NCBI GenBank assembly: GCA_045124505.1
Contig: JBGVLZ010000017.1
Coordinates: 1 to 64,000, forward strand
From: RGIG7213 sp045124505
Lineage (GTDB): Bacteria > Bacillota > Clostridia > Oscillospirales > CAG-272
Reading direction: 5' to 3'
Length of the DNA stretch: 64,000 nt
In this document: positions 43,234 to 52,134 of the stretch, piece by piece
Layout: every line of letters begins with the position of its first letter
Position numbering within the stretch: the first letter of the stretch is position 1
Notes under the pieces: generated by a model
Seen by the model: only the letters and a program-made list of their open reading frames with translations
What the model was told of the DNA's origin: nothing
Database searches by the model: none
Position numbers and translations under genes: made by a program

Positions 43234-44712
43234 ATTAAACTTTCAAAGCTTTTAAGCGGAGTTTGCATAATAAGGGCAAGCGAAAATTTATTTTCTGCCG
43301 AAATAAACGGCGTGAAGGAAAATTCAAACGATGTGTGTCCCGGTGACCTATTTGTTGCATGGAACGGCACAGACCATGACGGATTTGACTATATTGCCGA
43401 AGCGTTATCCAAAGGTGCTTCTGCGGTGCTTTATGAAAGCAGAAAAAGGAATTTTCTGTGTGATATTCCCGATGTATGCTTTGTTCAGACGAATAATGCA
43501 AGACGTGCTTATGCCGTCATAATGAGCAATTATTATTCATCCCCCGAAAGATACATGCAGCTTGTCGGTGTTACGGGAACAAACGGAAAGACGACTGTCT
43601 GCCGAATGGTGAAGCATATACTTGAAGACAGTAAAATAAAATGCGGAATAACAGGCACGCTCGGTAACGGTATAGGGAATGATATTGAAAATTCATCAAT
43701 GACGACGCCTTCTTCACGTGAATTTTACCGTTTGCTTGATGAATACAGGAAAAAGGGTGCTGACGTTGTTGTAAGCGAAGTATCGTCGCATGCGCTTAAG
43801 CAGGATAGACTTGCCACGTGTGTGTTTGATGTCGGTGTGCTTACAAACATAACCTCCGACCATATGGATTTTCATAAAACGATGGATGATTACATATCAT
43901 CAAAATGCAAACTGTTCACGCAAAGCAAGGTGTCAATACTGAACGGTGATGACCCTTCATCGAAAATAATAGCTGACAGAACAAGAGGAACAAAGCGCTT
44001 TTATTCTGAGGCAAAAAAGGCTGATATCGTTTTGTCGGGTGTTATGGAGCACGGTATTTACGGTACTGAATTTGAATATTTCGGAAAGAGCAATACAAAA
44101 GTAATACTTAATATTCCCGGACGGTATAACGTGAAAAATGCCGCATGTGCGGTAGCGGTATGCGAAGAGCTTGGAATTGACGCCGTGACATCGGCAATGG
44201 CACTTAAAAGCCTTAAAGATATAAATGGCAGATGCGAGGTGCTTGATCTTGGCGGATTTGATGTCGGTTATTCGGTCATTATCGATTTTGCGCATACACC
44301 TGATGCACTTTACAATATTCTTTTGACGTGTCGGTCATTTACCGAAAACAGACTTATCTGCGTGTTTGGTTGCGGCGGCGACAGAGATAGGACAAAACGT
44401 CCCGAAATGGGCAGAATAGCCTCACGTACAGCGGACCTTACTGTTATAACATCGGATAATCCGAGAACGGAGTCGCCTGATGAAATAATTTCCGATATAC
44501 TGAAGGGCGTTGACAAAAACAGCAGATATGCGGTGATTTCAGACAGAACCGAGGCAATACATTTTGCACTTGATACAGCATCTGACGGCGATATAATACT
44601 GCTTGCGGGTAAAGGACACGAAGAATACGAAATAGGGAAAAACGGAAAAGTTCCCTACAGCGAAAGAAATACGGTTTTTGAATATCTAAAGGATAAAAAG
44701 ACTGAAGGATAA
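43234..44712 (+). CDS. murE: UDP-MurNAc-tripeptide synthetase, meso-DAP type, probable ATT start
   Basis: Mur ligase of 492 aa that adds the third amino acid to the wall precursor. GTNGKTTVC is the ATP loop, SSHALKQDRL and FTNIT-like segments form the centre, and the specificity motif DNPR (SDNPRTES) marks meso-diaminopimelate. The frame opens at a GTG (43225) that is part of the ribosome site AAAGGTGA (43221-43228). An ATT at 43234-43236, 8 nt after AAGG, yields the usual MurE beginning (M)KLSKLLSGV. It is followed by murF after 3 nt. Function is very clear; the start codon is inferred. Confidence 0.92.
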   Translation: MKLSKLLSGVCIIRASENLFSAEINGVKENSNDVCPGDLFVAWNGTDHDGFDYIAEALSKGASAVLYESRKRNFLCDIPDVCFVQTNNARRAYAVIMSNYYSSPERYMQLVGVTGTNGKTTVCRMVKHILEDSKIKCGITGTLGNGIGNDIENSSMTTPSSREFYRLLDEYRKKGADVVVSEVSSHALKQDRLATCVFDVGVLTNITSDHMDFHKTMDDYISSKCKLFTQSKVSILNGDDPSSKIIADRTRGTKRFYSEAKKADIVLSGVMEHGIYGTEFEYFGKSNTKVILNIPGRYNVKNAACAVAVCEELGIDAVTSAMALKSLKDINGRCEVLDLGGFDVGYSVIIDFAHTPDALYNILLTCRSFTENRLICVFGCGGDRDRTKRPEMGRIASRTADLTVITSDNPRTESPDEIISDILKGVDKNSRYAVISDRTEAIHFALDTASDGDIILLAGKGHEEYEIGKNGKVPYSERNTVFEYLKDKKTEG

Positions 44713-44715
44713 ATT

Positions 44716-46134
44716 ATGAAAAACAAAGTTTTGTTTAAACTCAGCGAGGCGGCAAAATGGTGCGGCGGCACACTCATAGGAGAAGACTGCGATGTGTGCT
44801 GTGCAGAGATAGATTCAAGAAAAATAGAATATGGCACAGGCACTATGTTTGTAGCACTTAAGGGTGACAATACAGACGGACACAACTACATTGAAAAAGC
44901 GGTTGAAAACGGTGCTGTGTGTGTGCTTTGCCAAAGAGATCCTATGGGCAGAAGTGCGCTCGTTGCAGATGATACTCTTAAAGCACTCGGCGATATTGCA
45001 AGGGGCTTCAAGGAGAAGATAAAAACACTTGAATATACTTTTGCGGTCACGGGAAGTGTCGGAAAGACCACGACGAAAGAATTTATGGCATCTGTTTTCG
45101 GCACGGTTTACAAAACACACAAAACAGAAGGAAATTTCAACAGCGTTATAGGCTTGCCGCTTACGGTGCTTGAAATGGAAGAAGATGTGCAGGCGGCTGT
45201 TTTTGAGATGGGTATGAGCGGATTCGGTGAGATAGAATCCATGGTAAACGTAGCGCATCCTGACGGTGCGATAATAACAAATATCGGTACATCTCATATG
45301 GAAATGCTCGGAAGCCGTGAAAACATTTTGAAGGCAAAGCTTGAAATAGCAAAGAATTTCACAAAGGACTGCGTTCTTGTTCTGAACGGCGACGATCCGC
45401 TTTTGCAAAAAGAAAGCGAAAATGCGGTAATATACAAGCGGATATATTCTGCGGTATTCAACGAAAATGCGGATTATATCGGCAAAAATATTACTTTTTC
45501 ATCCGAAGGATTAAGCTACGACATTTACATAAAATCAGAAGACAGAACTGTTGAAAATATAAAAATACCTGCCTTGGGTATGCATAATGTGTACAATTCG
45601 CTTGCTGTTTTTGCTCTTGCTTATACATTCGGTATAAATGAAGAAAATATAAAAACAGGGCTTTTGAATTACAAAACAACAGGTATGCGCCAGAAGATAT
45701 ATGATGTTGACAAATACACGGTTATTGCGGACTGTTATAACGCTTCACCTGAGTCGATGCGTGCATCGACTTCAACGCTTGCTTCTCTTGCAAAAGGAAA
45801 AAATGTCAAGTGCCATGCGGTTTTGGGTGAGATGCGTGAGCTTGGTGCGGCTTCCTCATCCCTTCACAGACAGGTGGGCGCTGAGGCGTATAAAAACGGC
45901 GTTGATTTCCTCTATCTGTGGGGTACAAACGCTGAAAAAATTGCCGACGGAGCACTTGATGAGGGAATGAATCCCGAATGTGTATTTACTTTTTCCGACG
46001 GCTGCTCATATGATGAGCTTACATCTGCGGTTAAAAGTAATTTATCCGACGGCGATATGATAATGTTTAAAGCAAGCCGTGCGGTTAAGCTCGAAGAAGC
46101 GATAGAAAATTTTGAAGGATCTTTTAAAGTGTGA
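44716..46134 (+). CDS. murF: UDP-MurNAc-tripeptide D-alanyl-D-alanine ligase
   Basis: 472 aa Mur ligase that attaches D-Ala-D-Ala to the MurE product. It has an N-terminal DSRK-type substrate domain (EIDSRKIEYGTGTMFVAL), ATP loop GSVGKTTTKEF, EMGMSGFGEIESM, TNIGTSHMEMLGS and the C-terminal DCYNASPESMRAS. The length is normal. It starts 3 nt after murE and ends overlapping the possible mraY GTG. Confidence 0.95.
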   Translation: MKNKVLFKLSEAAKWCGGTLIGEDCDVCCAEIDSRKIEYGTGTMFVALKGDNTDGHNYIEKAVENGAVCVLCQRDPMGRSALVADDTLKALGDIARGFKEKIKTLEYTFAVTGSVGKTTTKEFMASVFGTVYKTHKTEGNFNSVIGLPLTVLEMEEDVQAAVFEMGMSGFGEIESMVNVAHPDGAIITNIGTSHMEMLGSRENILKAKLEIAKNFTKDCVLVLNGDDPLLQKESENAVIYKRIYSAVFNENADYIGKNITFSSEGLSYDIYIKSEDRTVENIKIPALGMHNVYNSLAVFALAYTFGINEENIKTGLLNYKTTGMRQKIYDVDKYTVIADCYNASPESMRASTSTLASLAKGKNVKCHAVLGEMRELGAASSSLHRQVGAEAYKNGVDFLYLWGTNAEKIADGALDEGMNPECVFTFSDGCSYDELTSAVKSNLSDGDMIMFKASRAVKLEEAIENFEGSFKV

Positions 46135-47138
46135 TAGATATGTCCTCACAAACAATATTTTTCATTATATGTTTTTTATGTTCTTTTGTAATATGCACGT
46201 TTGCTACACGCAAGCTTATACCCGTACTTAAAAGCCTTAAAATGGGTCAGAAGATACTCGATATAGGTCCGAGATGGCATAAAGGCAAGGAAGGTACGCC
46301 GACAATGGGCGGTCTTGCGATGCTTATTTCTGCTTTTGCAGTCGGCGCGGGTGCTGTGATTTACTGCGTGTATAAAGACGGATTTGCTCCGAATGTTAAA
46401 ATGATATGCACACTGATAATGGCACTTCTTTACGGCGGTATCGGAATAATTGATGACAGAGTTAAGCTTCTGAAAAAGCAAAACGAAGGACTTACCGCAA
46501 AGCAAAAATATCTTTTACAGCTCGTTATTGCCGGTGTATATCTTGCAGTGCTCGCTGTGACAGACAATCTTTCAACTGTTTTACATATCCCATTTACATC
46601 ATTCAGCTTTGATCTGGGCTTTGTGTATTACATATTTGCGTTGTTACTTATTACAGGTATTGTAAATGCCGCAAATCTTACAGACGGCATAGACGGTCTT
46701 GCATCGACGGTTACACTTATAATAGGCGGATTTTTCGCACTTGCCGCTGCCAAGATCGGCACAGTGGCGACAGATGCATCAGCTCTTTCGGGCATACTTA
46801 TGGGTGTGTGCCTCGGATTTCTTGTTTATAATGTGTACCCTGCAAAAATATTTATGGGCGACACGGGCTCGCTTTTCCTCGGCGGTCTTGCCGTGGGGCT
46901 TGCATTTATGATAGATGAACCGCTTATCGTTGTACTTTGCGGTCTTGTGTATATCATAGAGGCGGCAAGCGTTATGATCCAGGTGGGCTACTTCAAGCTC
47001 ACGGGCGGAAAACGCTTTTTCAAAATGGCACCGATACATCATCATTTTGAAATGTGCGGATTTTCAGAAATAAAAATTTGTATTACTTTCGGAGCTGTTA
47101 CGGCGCTTTGCTCCGCACTTGCGTATTTGGCTATCTGA
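46131..47138 (+). CDS. mraY: phospho-N-acetylmuramoyl-pentapeptide transferase
   Basis: Makes lipid I by moving phospho-MurNAc-pentapeptide to undecaprenyl phosphate. Polytopic protein of about 335 aa with ten hydrophobic segments, GTPTMGGLAML, the DD motif in GIIDDRVKL, NAANLTDGIDGLA, FMGDTGSLFLGG and the histidine-rich MAPIHHHFE. The start may be the GTG at 46131, overlapping the murF stop, or the ATG at 46140, which removes three residues. Confidence 0.95.
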   Translation: MIDMSSQTIFFIICFLCSFVICTFATRKLIPVLKSLKMGQKILDIGPRWHKGKEGTPTMGGLAMLISAFAVGAGAVIYCVYKDGFAPNVKMICTLIMALLYGGIGIIDDRVKLLKKQNEGLTAKQKYLLQLVIAGVYLAVLAVTDNLSTVLHIPFTSFSFDLGFVYYIFALLLITGIVNAANLTDGIDGLASTVTLIIGGFFALAAAKIGTVATDASALSGILMGVCLGFLVYNVYPAKIFMGDTGSLFLGGLAVGLAFMIDEPLIVVLCGLVYIIEAASVMIQVGYFKLTGGKRFFKMAPIHHHFEMCGFSEIKICITFGAVTALCSALAYLAI

Positions 47139-47158
47139 TTTTTTGAGGGGGTATTGTT

Positions 47159-48499
47159 ATGGATAAAAAAGAAAAACAAGATATAGCCCCCGTGTCGGAA
47201 ATAAAAAAAGAACTTCAGGTACCGTTATCTGCCAAGCAAAAGGGAGATTATTCGGTCAGCCGTGATATTGTTCAGGGCGGCAGGCTTACTGTTTCAAAAC
47301 AGCGTGGAAAAATACGTGCCGAGCGCACGGTGAACCGTATACAAACTGGATTTGACCGTCCGCTTCTTGTGATAATTCTCATTTTGCTTTTATTCGGAAC
47401 GGTAATGGTATTTTCCGCAAGCTATGCGTGGGCGCAGAATGATTACGGCGACAGCTTTTACTGGGTAAAAAAGCATATCATGTGGGTAGGACTCGGTATC
47501 GTCGCAATGATTTTGCTGATGCATATCGATTACCGTCATATCAAGACATTTACACCGTTAATATTCAGCGGTGCGCTTGTTCTTCTTTGTCTTGTTCCGT
47601 TTATCGGAAAAACGGTAAACGGTGCAAAAAGATGGATCGTTATAGGTCCTATGCAGCTACAGCCGACTGAACCTATGAAGGTTGCGCTTGTTTTGATTTT
47701 GTCATGGTATATTTCAAAATACGTCGTTGCATCGCGTGACCTTAATTCATTTACGGTAAAAGAAAAAAAGAAGCCGTTTTTTAAACGCTCGCTCAAGGAG
47801 TACCGCCCCGTCTTTATAAGAGAGGTTCTGATTCCTTTTGGAATTATCGGTATAGTGTGCGGTGTCACTGTTGCGGAAAAACATATGTCCGGTACGATTA
47901 TTCTGTTTTGTATCGGAATGGTCGTCATTTTTGTAGGTAAGGTGTCTGCACTCTGGATATCTGTTTTGCTTCTTAGCGGAGGTGCAGGCGCACTTGCACT
48001 TATTCTTACACGAGGATATACGAGCGACCGTATAATGGCGTGGCGTGATCCGTTCAAATATGTTCTTAACGAAGGCTGGCAGATAGTACAGAGTCTTTAT
48101 GCAATATCCTCAGGCGGACTTTTCGGTGTCGGACTCGGTAATTCGACACAAAAGCATATGTATCTGCCTGAACCGCAGAATGACTACATATTTGCTATTA
48201 TATGCGAGGAGCTTGGACTTATCGGCGCACTCGTTATGTTCCTTTTGTTCGGTATACTTATATGGCGCGGTGTTGCCGTTTCAAGACGTGCCCCCGACAG
48301 CTTTTCTAAGCTGGTTGCAATAGGCATAACGGGGAAGGTCGCAATACAGGCAATACTCAATGTTTTCGTTGTTACAAATATTTTCCCGCCTACGGGAATT
48401 TCACTGCCGTTCTTTTCATACGGAGGTACGGCACTTGTATTCTTGCTTTGCGAAATGGGAATACTTTTGTCGATTTCAAGATATTCATACCAGGAATAA
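47159..48499 (+). CDS. ftsW: SEDS-family peptidoglycan polymerase FtsW
   Basis: 446 aa glycosyltransferase that polymerises lipid II at the septum with its partner FtsI. It has an unusually long, basic cytoplasmic N-terminus (about 70 residues), then about ten membrane helices; VFSASYAWA near the first helix, LQPTEPMKVAL, RIMAWRDPFKY, GLGNSTQKHMYLPEPQNDYIF and PFFSYGG are FtsW landmarks. The place between mraY and murG, and ftsI in the same operon, favour FtsW over RodA. murD, often found between mraY and ftsW, is absent. The ATG has AGGGGG upstream. Confidence 0.92.
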   Translation: MDKKEKQDIAPVSEIKKELQVPLSAKQKGDYSVSRDIVQGGRLTVSKQRGKIRAERTVNRIQTGFDRPLLVIILILLLFGTVMVFSASYAWAQNDYGDSFYWVKKHIMWVGLGIVAMILLMHIDYRHIKTFTPLIFSGALVLLCLVPFIGKTVNGAKRWIVIGPMQLQPTEPMKVALVLILSWYISKYVVASRDLNSFTVKEKKKPFFKRSLKEYRPVFIREVLIPFGIIGIVCGVTVAEKHMSGTIILFCIGMVVIFVGKVSALWISVLLLSGGAGALALILTRGYTSDRIMAWRDPFKYVLNEGWQIVQSLYAISSGGLFGVGLGNSTQKHMYLPEPQNDYIFAIICEELGLIGALVMFLLFGILIWRGVAVSRRAPDSFSKLVAIGITGKVAIQAILNVFVVTNIFPPTGISLPFFSYGGTALVFLLCEMGILLSISRYSYQE

Positions 48500-48511
48500 G
48501 GTGTAATAATA

Positions 48512-49630
48512 ATGAAGATCCTATTCACAGGCGGCGGCACAGGCGGACACGTAAATCCTGCGCTTGCAATTGCCGAAACAGTAAAAAAACATGCTCCCGA
48601 ATGTGAAATTGCATTTGTCGGAACACCTACGGGAATTGAAAATAAGCTTGTTTCAAAAGCGGGATACAAACTGCATCATATCAATATACAGGGCTTGCAG
48701 AGAAAACTTACGCTTCAGAATGTGAAAACGCTTTACCTTACGGTGACAAGTGTTTCAAAGGCTAAAAAACTGCTTAAAGCGGAAAAGCCGGATGCTGTTG
48801 TCGGTACGGGCGGTTATGTTTGTTATCCGCTTGTCAAGGCGGCATCAAAGCTGGGAATACCTACAGCAATTCATGAATCAAACGCAATACCAGGAATTGC
48901 AATAAAAATGCTTGCGCCGTGTGTTGACGTTATATTCACTGACTTTGAAAAAACAAAGGAATATATAAAAGAACAGTACAGACATAAAATAGTGCATGTG
49001 GGAAATCCGTACTTTGAAAACGGTGAAAAATACGATTACAGAAGTGCGAGAAAAAAGCTTGCCATCGAGGGCAGATATAAATACAGTGTACTTGTCTACG
49101 GCGGCTCACTCGGTGCGGCAAACATAAATGCAAATATTGTAAAATGGGCTGAAAAATATCTTAAGGCTCACGGCGATATAAAACTGACACACGCAACAGG
49201 TGCGCTCGGATATGAGAAAACGAAAGAATCATATAAAGCCTGCGGACTTGAAAATGATGAATCTGCAGAGGTGCTTGAGTACATATACGACATGCCTTGC
49301 CGTATGGCGGCGGCTGATGCGGTTATATGCAGGGCAGGGGCGATGACGTTGTCGGAGCTTGCGCTCATGGGCAAAAAAGCGGTTCTTGTGCCTTATCCGT
49401 ATGCGGCTGAAAACCACCAATACAAAAATGCAAAGGTTTTAGAGGATAACGGTGCGGCGATACTTATTGAGGACAGCGCACTTACCGAAGATAAAATAGA
49501 AGCCGCACTCAGTAAAGTGTTGTATGAATCGGAAGCTTCCGAAAAAATGGCTGAAAATATAAGAAAATTTGCGATGCCTGATGCAAATGAGGATATATAT
49601 AAAAAGCTGATGTCGCTTATTAAAAAGTAA
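48512..49630 (+). CDS. murG: UDP-GlcNAc:lipid I N-acetylglucosaminyltransferase
   Basis: Adds GlcNAc to lipid I at the inner membrane face to give lipid II. The 372 aa GT-B protein shows GGGTGGHVNPALAIAE, VGTGGYVCYP, AIHESNAIPG, VYGGSLGAANIN, ICRAGAMTLSEL and PYPYAAENHQYKNA. All substrate loops are intact. It starts 12 nt after ftsW. Confidence 0.96.
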   Translation: MKILFTGGGTGGHVNPALAIAETVKKHAPECEIAFVGTPTGIENKLVSKAGYKLHHINIQGLQRKLTLQNVKTLYLTVTSVSKAKKLLKAEKPDAVVGTGGYVCYPLVKAASKLGIPTAIHESNAIPGIAIKMLAPCVDVIFTDFEKTKEYIKEQYRHKIVHVGNPYFENGEKYDYRSARKKLAIEGRYKYSVLVYGGSLGAANINANIVKWAEKYLKAHGDIKLTHATGALGYEKTKESYKACGLENDESAEVLEYIYDMPCRMAAADAVICRAGAMTLSELALMGKKAVLVPYPYAAENHQYKNAKVLEDNGAAILIEDSALTEDKIEAALSKVLYESEASEKMAENIRKFAMPDANEDIYKKLMSLIKK

Positions 49631-49648
49631 AGGAAGGGGAGGAGAAAT

Positions 49649-50554
49649 ATGAAAAAAGAAAAAAAACACGGACCGTATGAATTTTTAAATGGCAAGATAA
49701 TAAAAAGAAAAGAAGAACCCACCCCTATAACACCCGGCAGACGTTTTTTTGAAAGTCTTGTGGAAGAAGAGGACGAGGCGGACAATGCCGAAGCACTTGA
49801 AAACGCAAAGACAAATTTTGACAAACGCAAGGCAAGAGATACTACTGCGAGAATTGCAATAGTATGTGCTATGATAACTGTGTTTTTTGCATCGTTTCTG
49901 ACGTTTGGATTCAGACTCAAAAATGTGGATGTGTCGGGGATGACTGTGTATTCACCTGATGAAATTGCAAAGTGGATAAGTGAAAATGCTTCTTCCAACG
50001 TGCTGTTTATGGGCACGTCGGAGCTTGCGGACAAGCTTTGCATAGCTTTTCCTGAGCTTAAAAATATATCTGTTGAAAAAAATCTGCCGAACAAAGTCAG
50101 CGTTACGGCAGAGGACGATGTCCCGTCATATTACATAACGCTTGACAAAGAACATTATCTGTTGTCCGAGGAACTTAAGGTTATGACAAGGACAAGCGAC
50201 GAAAGCTGTACGGAAGGTCTTCTTTTCATTAATACGGAGGATATCAGAAAAGCGGTTACCGGTGAGAAGATAGAGTTTTACTATGATTATCAGTACGGCT
50301 ACATAAAGGGTGTCCTTGACGATATAAGCACACACGACATAGCATCGGGCGTTATATCGGTGGATGCTGATAATAAGTTTGATATATCCGTAAATTACGA
50401 AGACCGTTTTACCATCAAAATAGGTGCAGGCGAAAATGTCAAAACAAAGCTGACGCTCGCAAAAGCATATATTGAAAGTCTTCCCGAAGGAGAAAAGGGA
50501 GTAATCGATTCGACAAGTACGGAAAAAGGATCATATATTTCGCTTATGAAATAA
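49649..50554 (+). CDS. divIB: cell division protein DivIB/FtsQ
   Basis: 301 aa single-pass protein with a highly charged cytoplasmic N-terminus (about 70 residues), one membrane helix (about 72-92) and an extracytoplasmic POTRA domain (FRLKNVDVSGMTVYSPDEI) followed by a beta domain. It is expected to form a complex with FtsL at the septum. The order murG-divIB-ftsZ is typical. AAGGAAGGGGAGG precedes the ATG at 49649. Confidence 0.9.
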   Translation: MKKEKKHGPYEFLNGKIIKRKEEPTPITPGRRFFESLVEEEDEADNAEALENAKTNFDKRKARDTTARIAIVCAMITVFFASFLTFGFRLKNVDVSGMTVYSPDEIAKWISENASSNVLFMGTSELADKLCIAFPELKNISVEKNLPNKVSVTAEDDVPSYYITLDKEHYLLSEELKVMTRTSDESCTEGLLFINTEDIRKAVTGEKIEFYYDYQYGYIKGVLDDISTHDIASGVISVDADNKFDISVNYEDRFTIKIGAGENVKTKLTLAKAYIESLPEGEKGVIDSTSTEKGSYISLMK

Positions 50555-50629
50555 CGGTTCAAATTATTCCGAATTTGCAAATAAATTTAATACATTTTGT
50601 AAAATGTGATATTTTTTCGGATTTTGATA

Positions 50630-50658
50630 TTGAATTTAGAATGAAAAAACATTATTAT
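50630..50658 (+). promoter_or_regulatory. promoter of ftsZ
   Basis: TTGAAT (50630-50635), 17 nt spacer, TATTAT (50653-50658). It allows ftsZ transcription apart from the upstream cluster, with a leader of about 120 nt that contains a small hairpin (GCACTT/AAGTGC near 50685-50706). Confidence 0.7.
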
Positions 50659-50786
50659 GAGATGTATACTTTGAAAAGAAACGGCACTTTCATCAAATGA
50701 AGTGCAGTATATTACATTGGTGTGCGTTTTCCACTCTGCGGACGCCGCCGTTAAAAATTATGCAGCGGGTGGAGAAGGAGTATGAA

Positions 50787-51917
50787 ATGGGATATGAACT
50801 TGATGCCGGAATCGACAGCGTTGTAAAAATTAAGGTTGTCGGTATAGGCGGTGGCGGTAACAATGCCGTTAACCGTATGATCGCTTCCAATGTAGGCGGT
50901 GTTGAATATATAGCTGTAAATACCGATAAAATGGTGTTGTTTAACTCAAGTGCACAGCAGAAGATTCCGATAGGAGAAAAAATCACAAAGGGCCACGGTG
51001 CAGGCGCAAACCCTGACGTAGGCTCACGTGCCGCAGAAGAAAGCATTGATGAGATCATTGCTGCTATTGAAGGCGCTGATATGGTATTTGTAACCGCCGG
51101 TATGGGAGGCGGTACAGGAACAGGTGCGGCTCCCGTTGTTGCAAAGGTTGCAAAGGACCTCGGAATACTTACAGTAGGTATCGTTACAAAGCCTTTCGGC
51201 TTTGAAGGTAAGAGAAGAATGGAGCAGGCTGAAGCAGGTATTGCAAAGCTTGGCGAAATTGTTGACTCACTTATCGTTATTCCTAACGAAAGACTTAAGC
51301 AGGTATCCGATACACGTATAACACTTGCAAACGCATTTGACGTTGCGGACGATGTTCTCCGCCGCGGTGTTGCCAGCGTTGTTGAGCTTATCAACGGTCT
51401 TGGTATCATTAACCTTGACTTTGCTGACGTTACAACGATCATGCACGATGCAGGTTACGCGCACATGGGCGTTGGTTCCGCAAAGGGCAAGGACAAGGCA
51501 GAAACAGCTGCACGTGCGGCTATATCTTCTCCCCTTTTGGAAACATCTATTACAGGTGCAAGAGGTATTATCATCAATATCACAGCTTCCCCCGATATCG
51601 GCTTGGAAGAAATCGATATTGCTTCGAATATGATAAGCGCAGAAGCTCATCCCGATGCAACTGTTATCTGGGGTGCTGCATTTGACCAGACACTCGAAGA
51701 CGAAATGCGTATTACTGTTATTGCTACGGGATTTGACGGTGCTATGAGAAATACAACTGTTAAAGCTCCCGAAGTAAGAAAGACAGCAACACCTGCAGCA
51801 GCTCCCGCACCTGCGGCAGAGCCTGTACAGGAAGCAAAGGAAGAGGAATCTGTAATTCCTCAGGATGAGTTTGATTATCTCATCGACATGCTCAAAAAGA
51901 AGCAGAGAAACGACTAA
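50787..51917 (+). CDS. ftsZ: cell division protein FtsZ
   Basis: 376 aa tubulin-like GTPase that forms the Z-ring. The glycine-rich GIGGGGNNAVNRM, the tubulin signature GGGTGTGAAP, NTDKMVL and the T7 loop NLDFADVTTIM are complete, with a proline/alanine-rich linker and the C-terminal peptide QDEFDYLIDML that docks partner proteins. I start it at the ATG at 50787 behind GGAGAAGGAG; the open frame 30 codons upstream has no homology. ftsA is not adjacent, as in some clostridia that anchor FtsZ by SepF. Confidence 0.96.
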   Translation: MGYELDAGIDSVVKIKVVGIGGGGNNAVNRMIASNVGGVEYIAVNTDKMVLFNSSAQQKIPIGEKITKGHGAGANPDVGSRAAEESIDEIIAAIEGADMVFVTAGMGGGTGTGAAPVVAKVAKDLGILTVGIVTKPFGFEGKRRMEQAEAGIAKLGEIVDSLIVIPNERLKQVSDTRITLANAFDVADDVLRRGVASVVELINGLGIINLDFADVTTIMHDAGYAHMGVGSAKGKDKAETAARAAISSPLLETSITGARGIIINITASPDIGLEEIDIASNMISAEAHPDATVIWGAAFDQTLEDEMRITVIATGFDGAMRNTTVKAPEVRKTATPAAAPAPAAEPVQEAKEEESVIPQDEFDYLIDMLKKKQRND

Positions 51918-51936
51918 GTAAATTTAAGGAAAGGGG

Positions 51937-51994
51937 TGAGACGGTTTTGTCGTCTGACAGTCGATTGTGTATGAAACTTCAAAACCGGCTCACT
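51937..51994 (+). other. long stem-loop in the ftsZ 3' region
   Basis: GTGAGACGGTTTTG (51937-51950) pairs with CAAAACCGGCTCAC (51981-51994), 14 positions with one mismatch, around a 30 nt loop. It lies between the ftsZ stop and its terminator and is not explained by either. It may be a structured 3' RNA. Confidence 0.55.
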
Positions 51995-52024
51995 CTGACC
52001 ACGTCTTTGTGATGCGGAATATAT

Positions 52025-52054
52025 AAACAAAACCGCCGTGTGGGGGTTTTGTTT
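52025..52054 (+). terminator. intrinsic terminator after ftsZ
   Basis: AAACAAAACC (52025-52034) and GGTTTTGTTT (52045-52054) pair perfectly, with a T-rich end. It separates ftsZ from the downstream corA gene. Confidence 0.75.
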
Positions 52055-52134
52055 GCGCTTTCAGTTGACACCGGTTTGTATACAGTTTTGTACATAATAA
52101 GCATTATTCATTATTATGAAAGGATGGGTTTATT

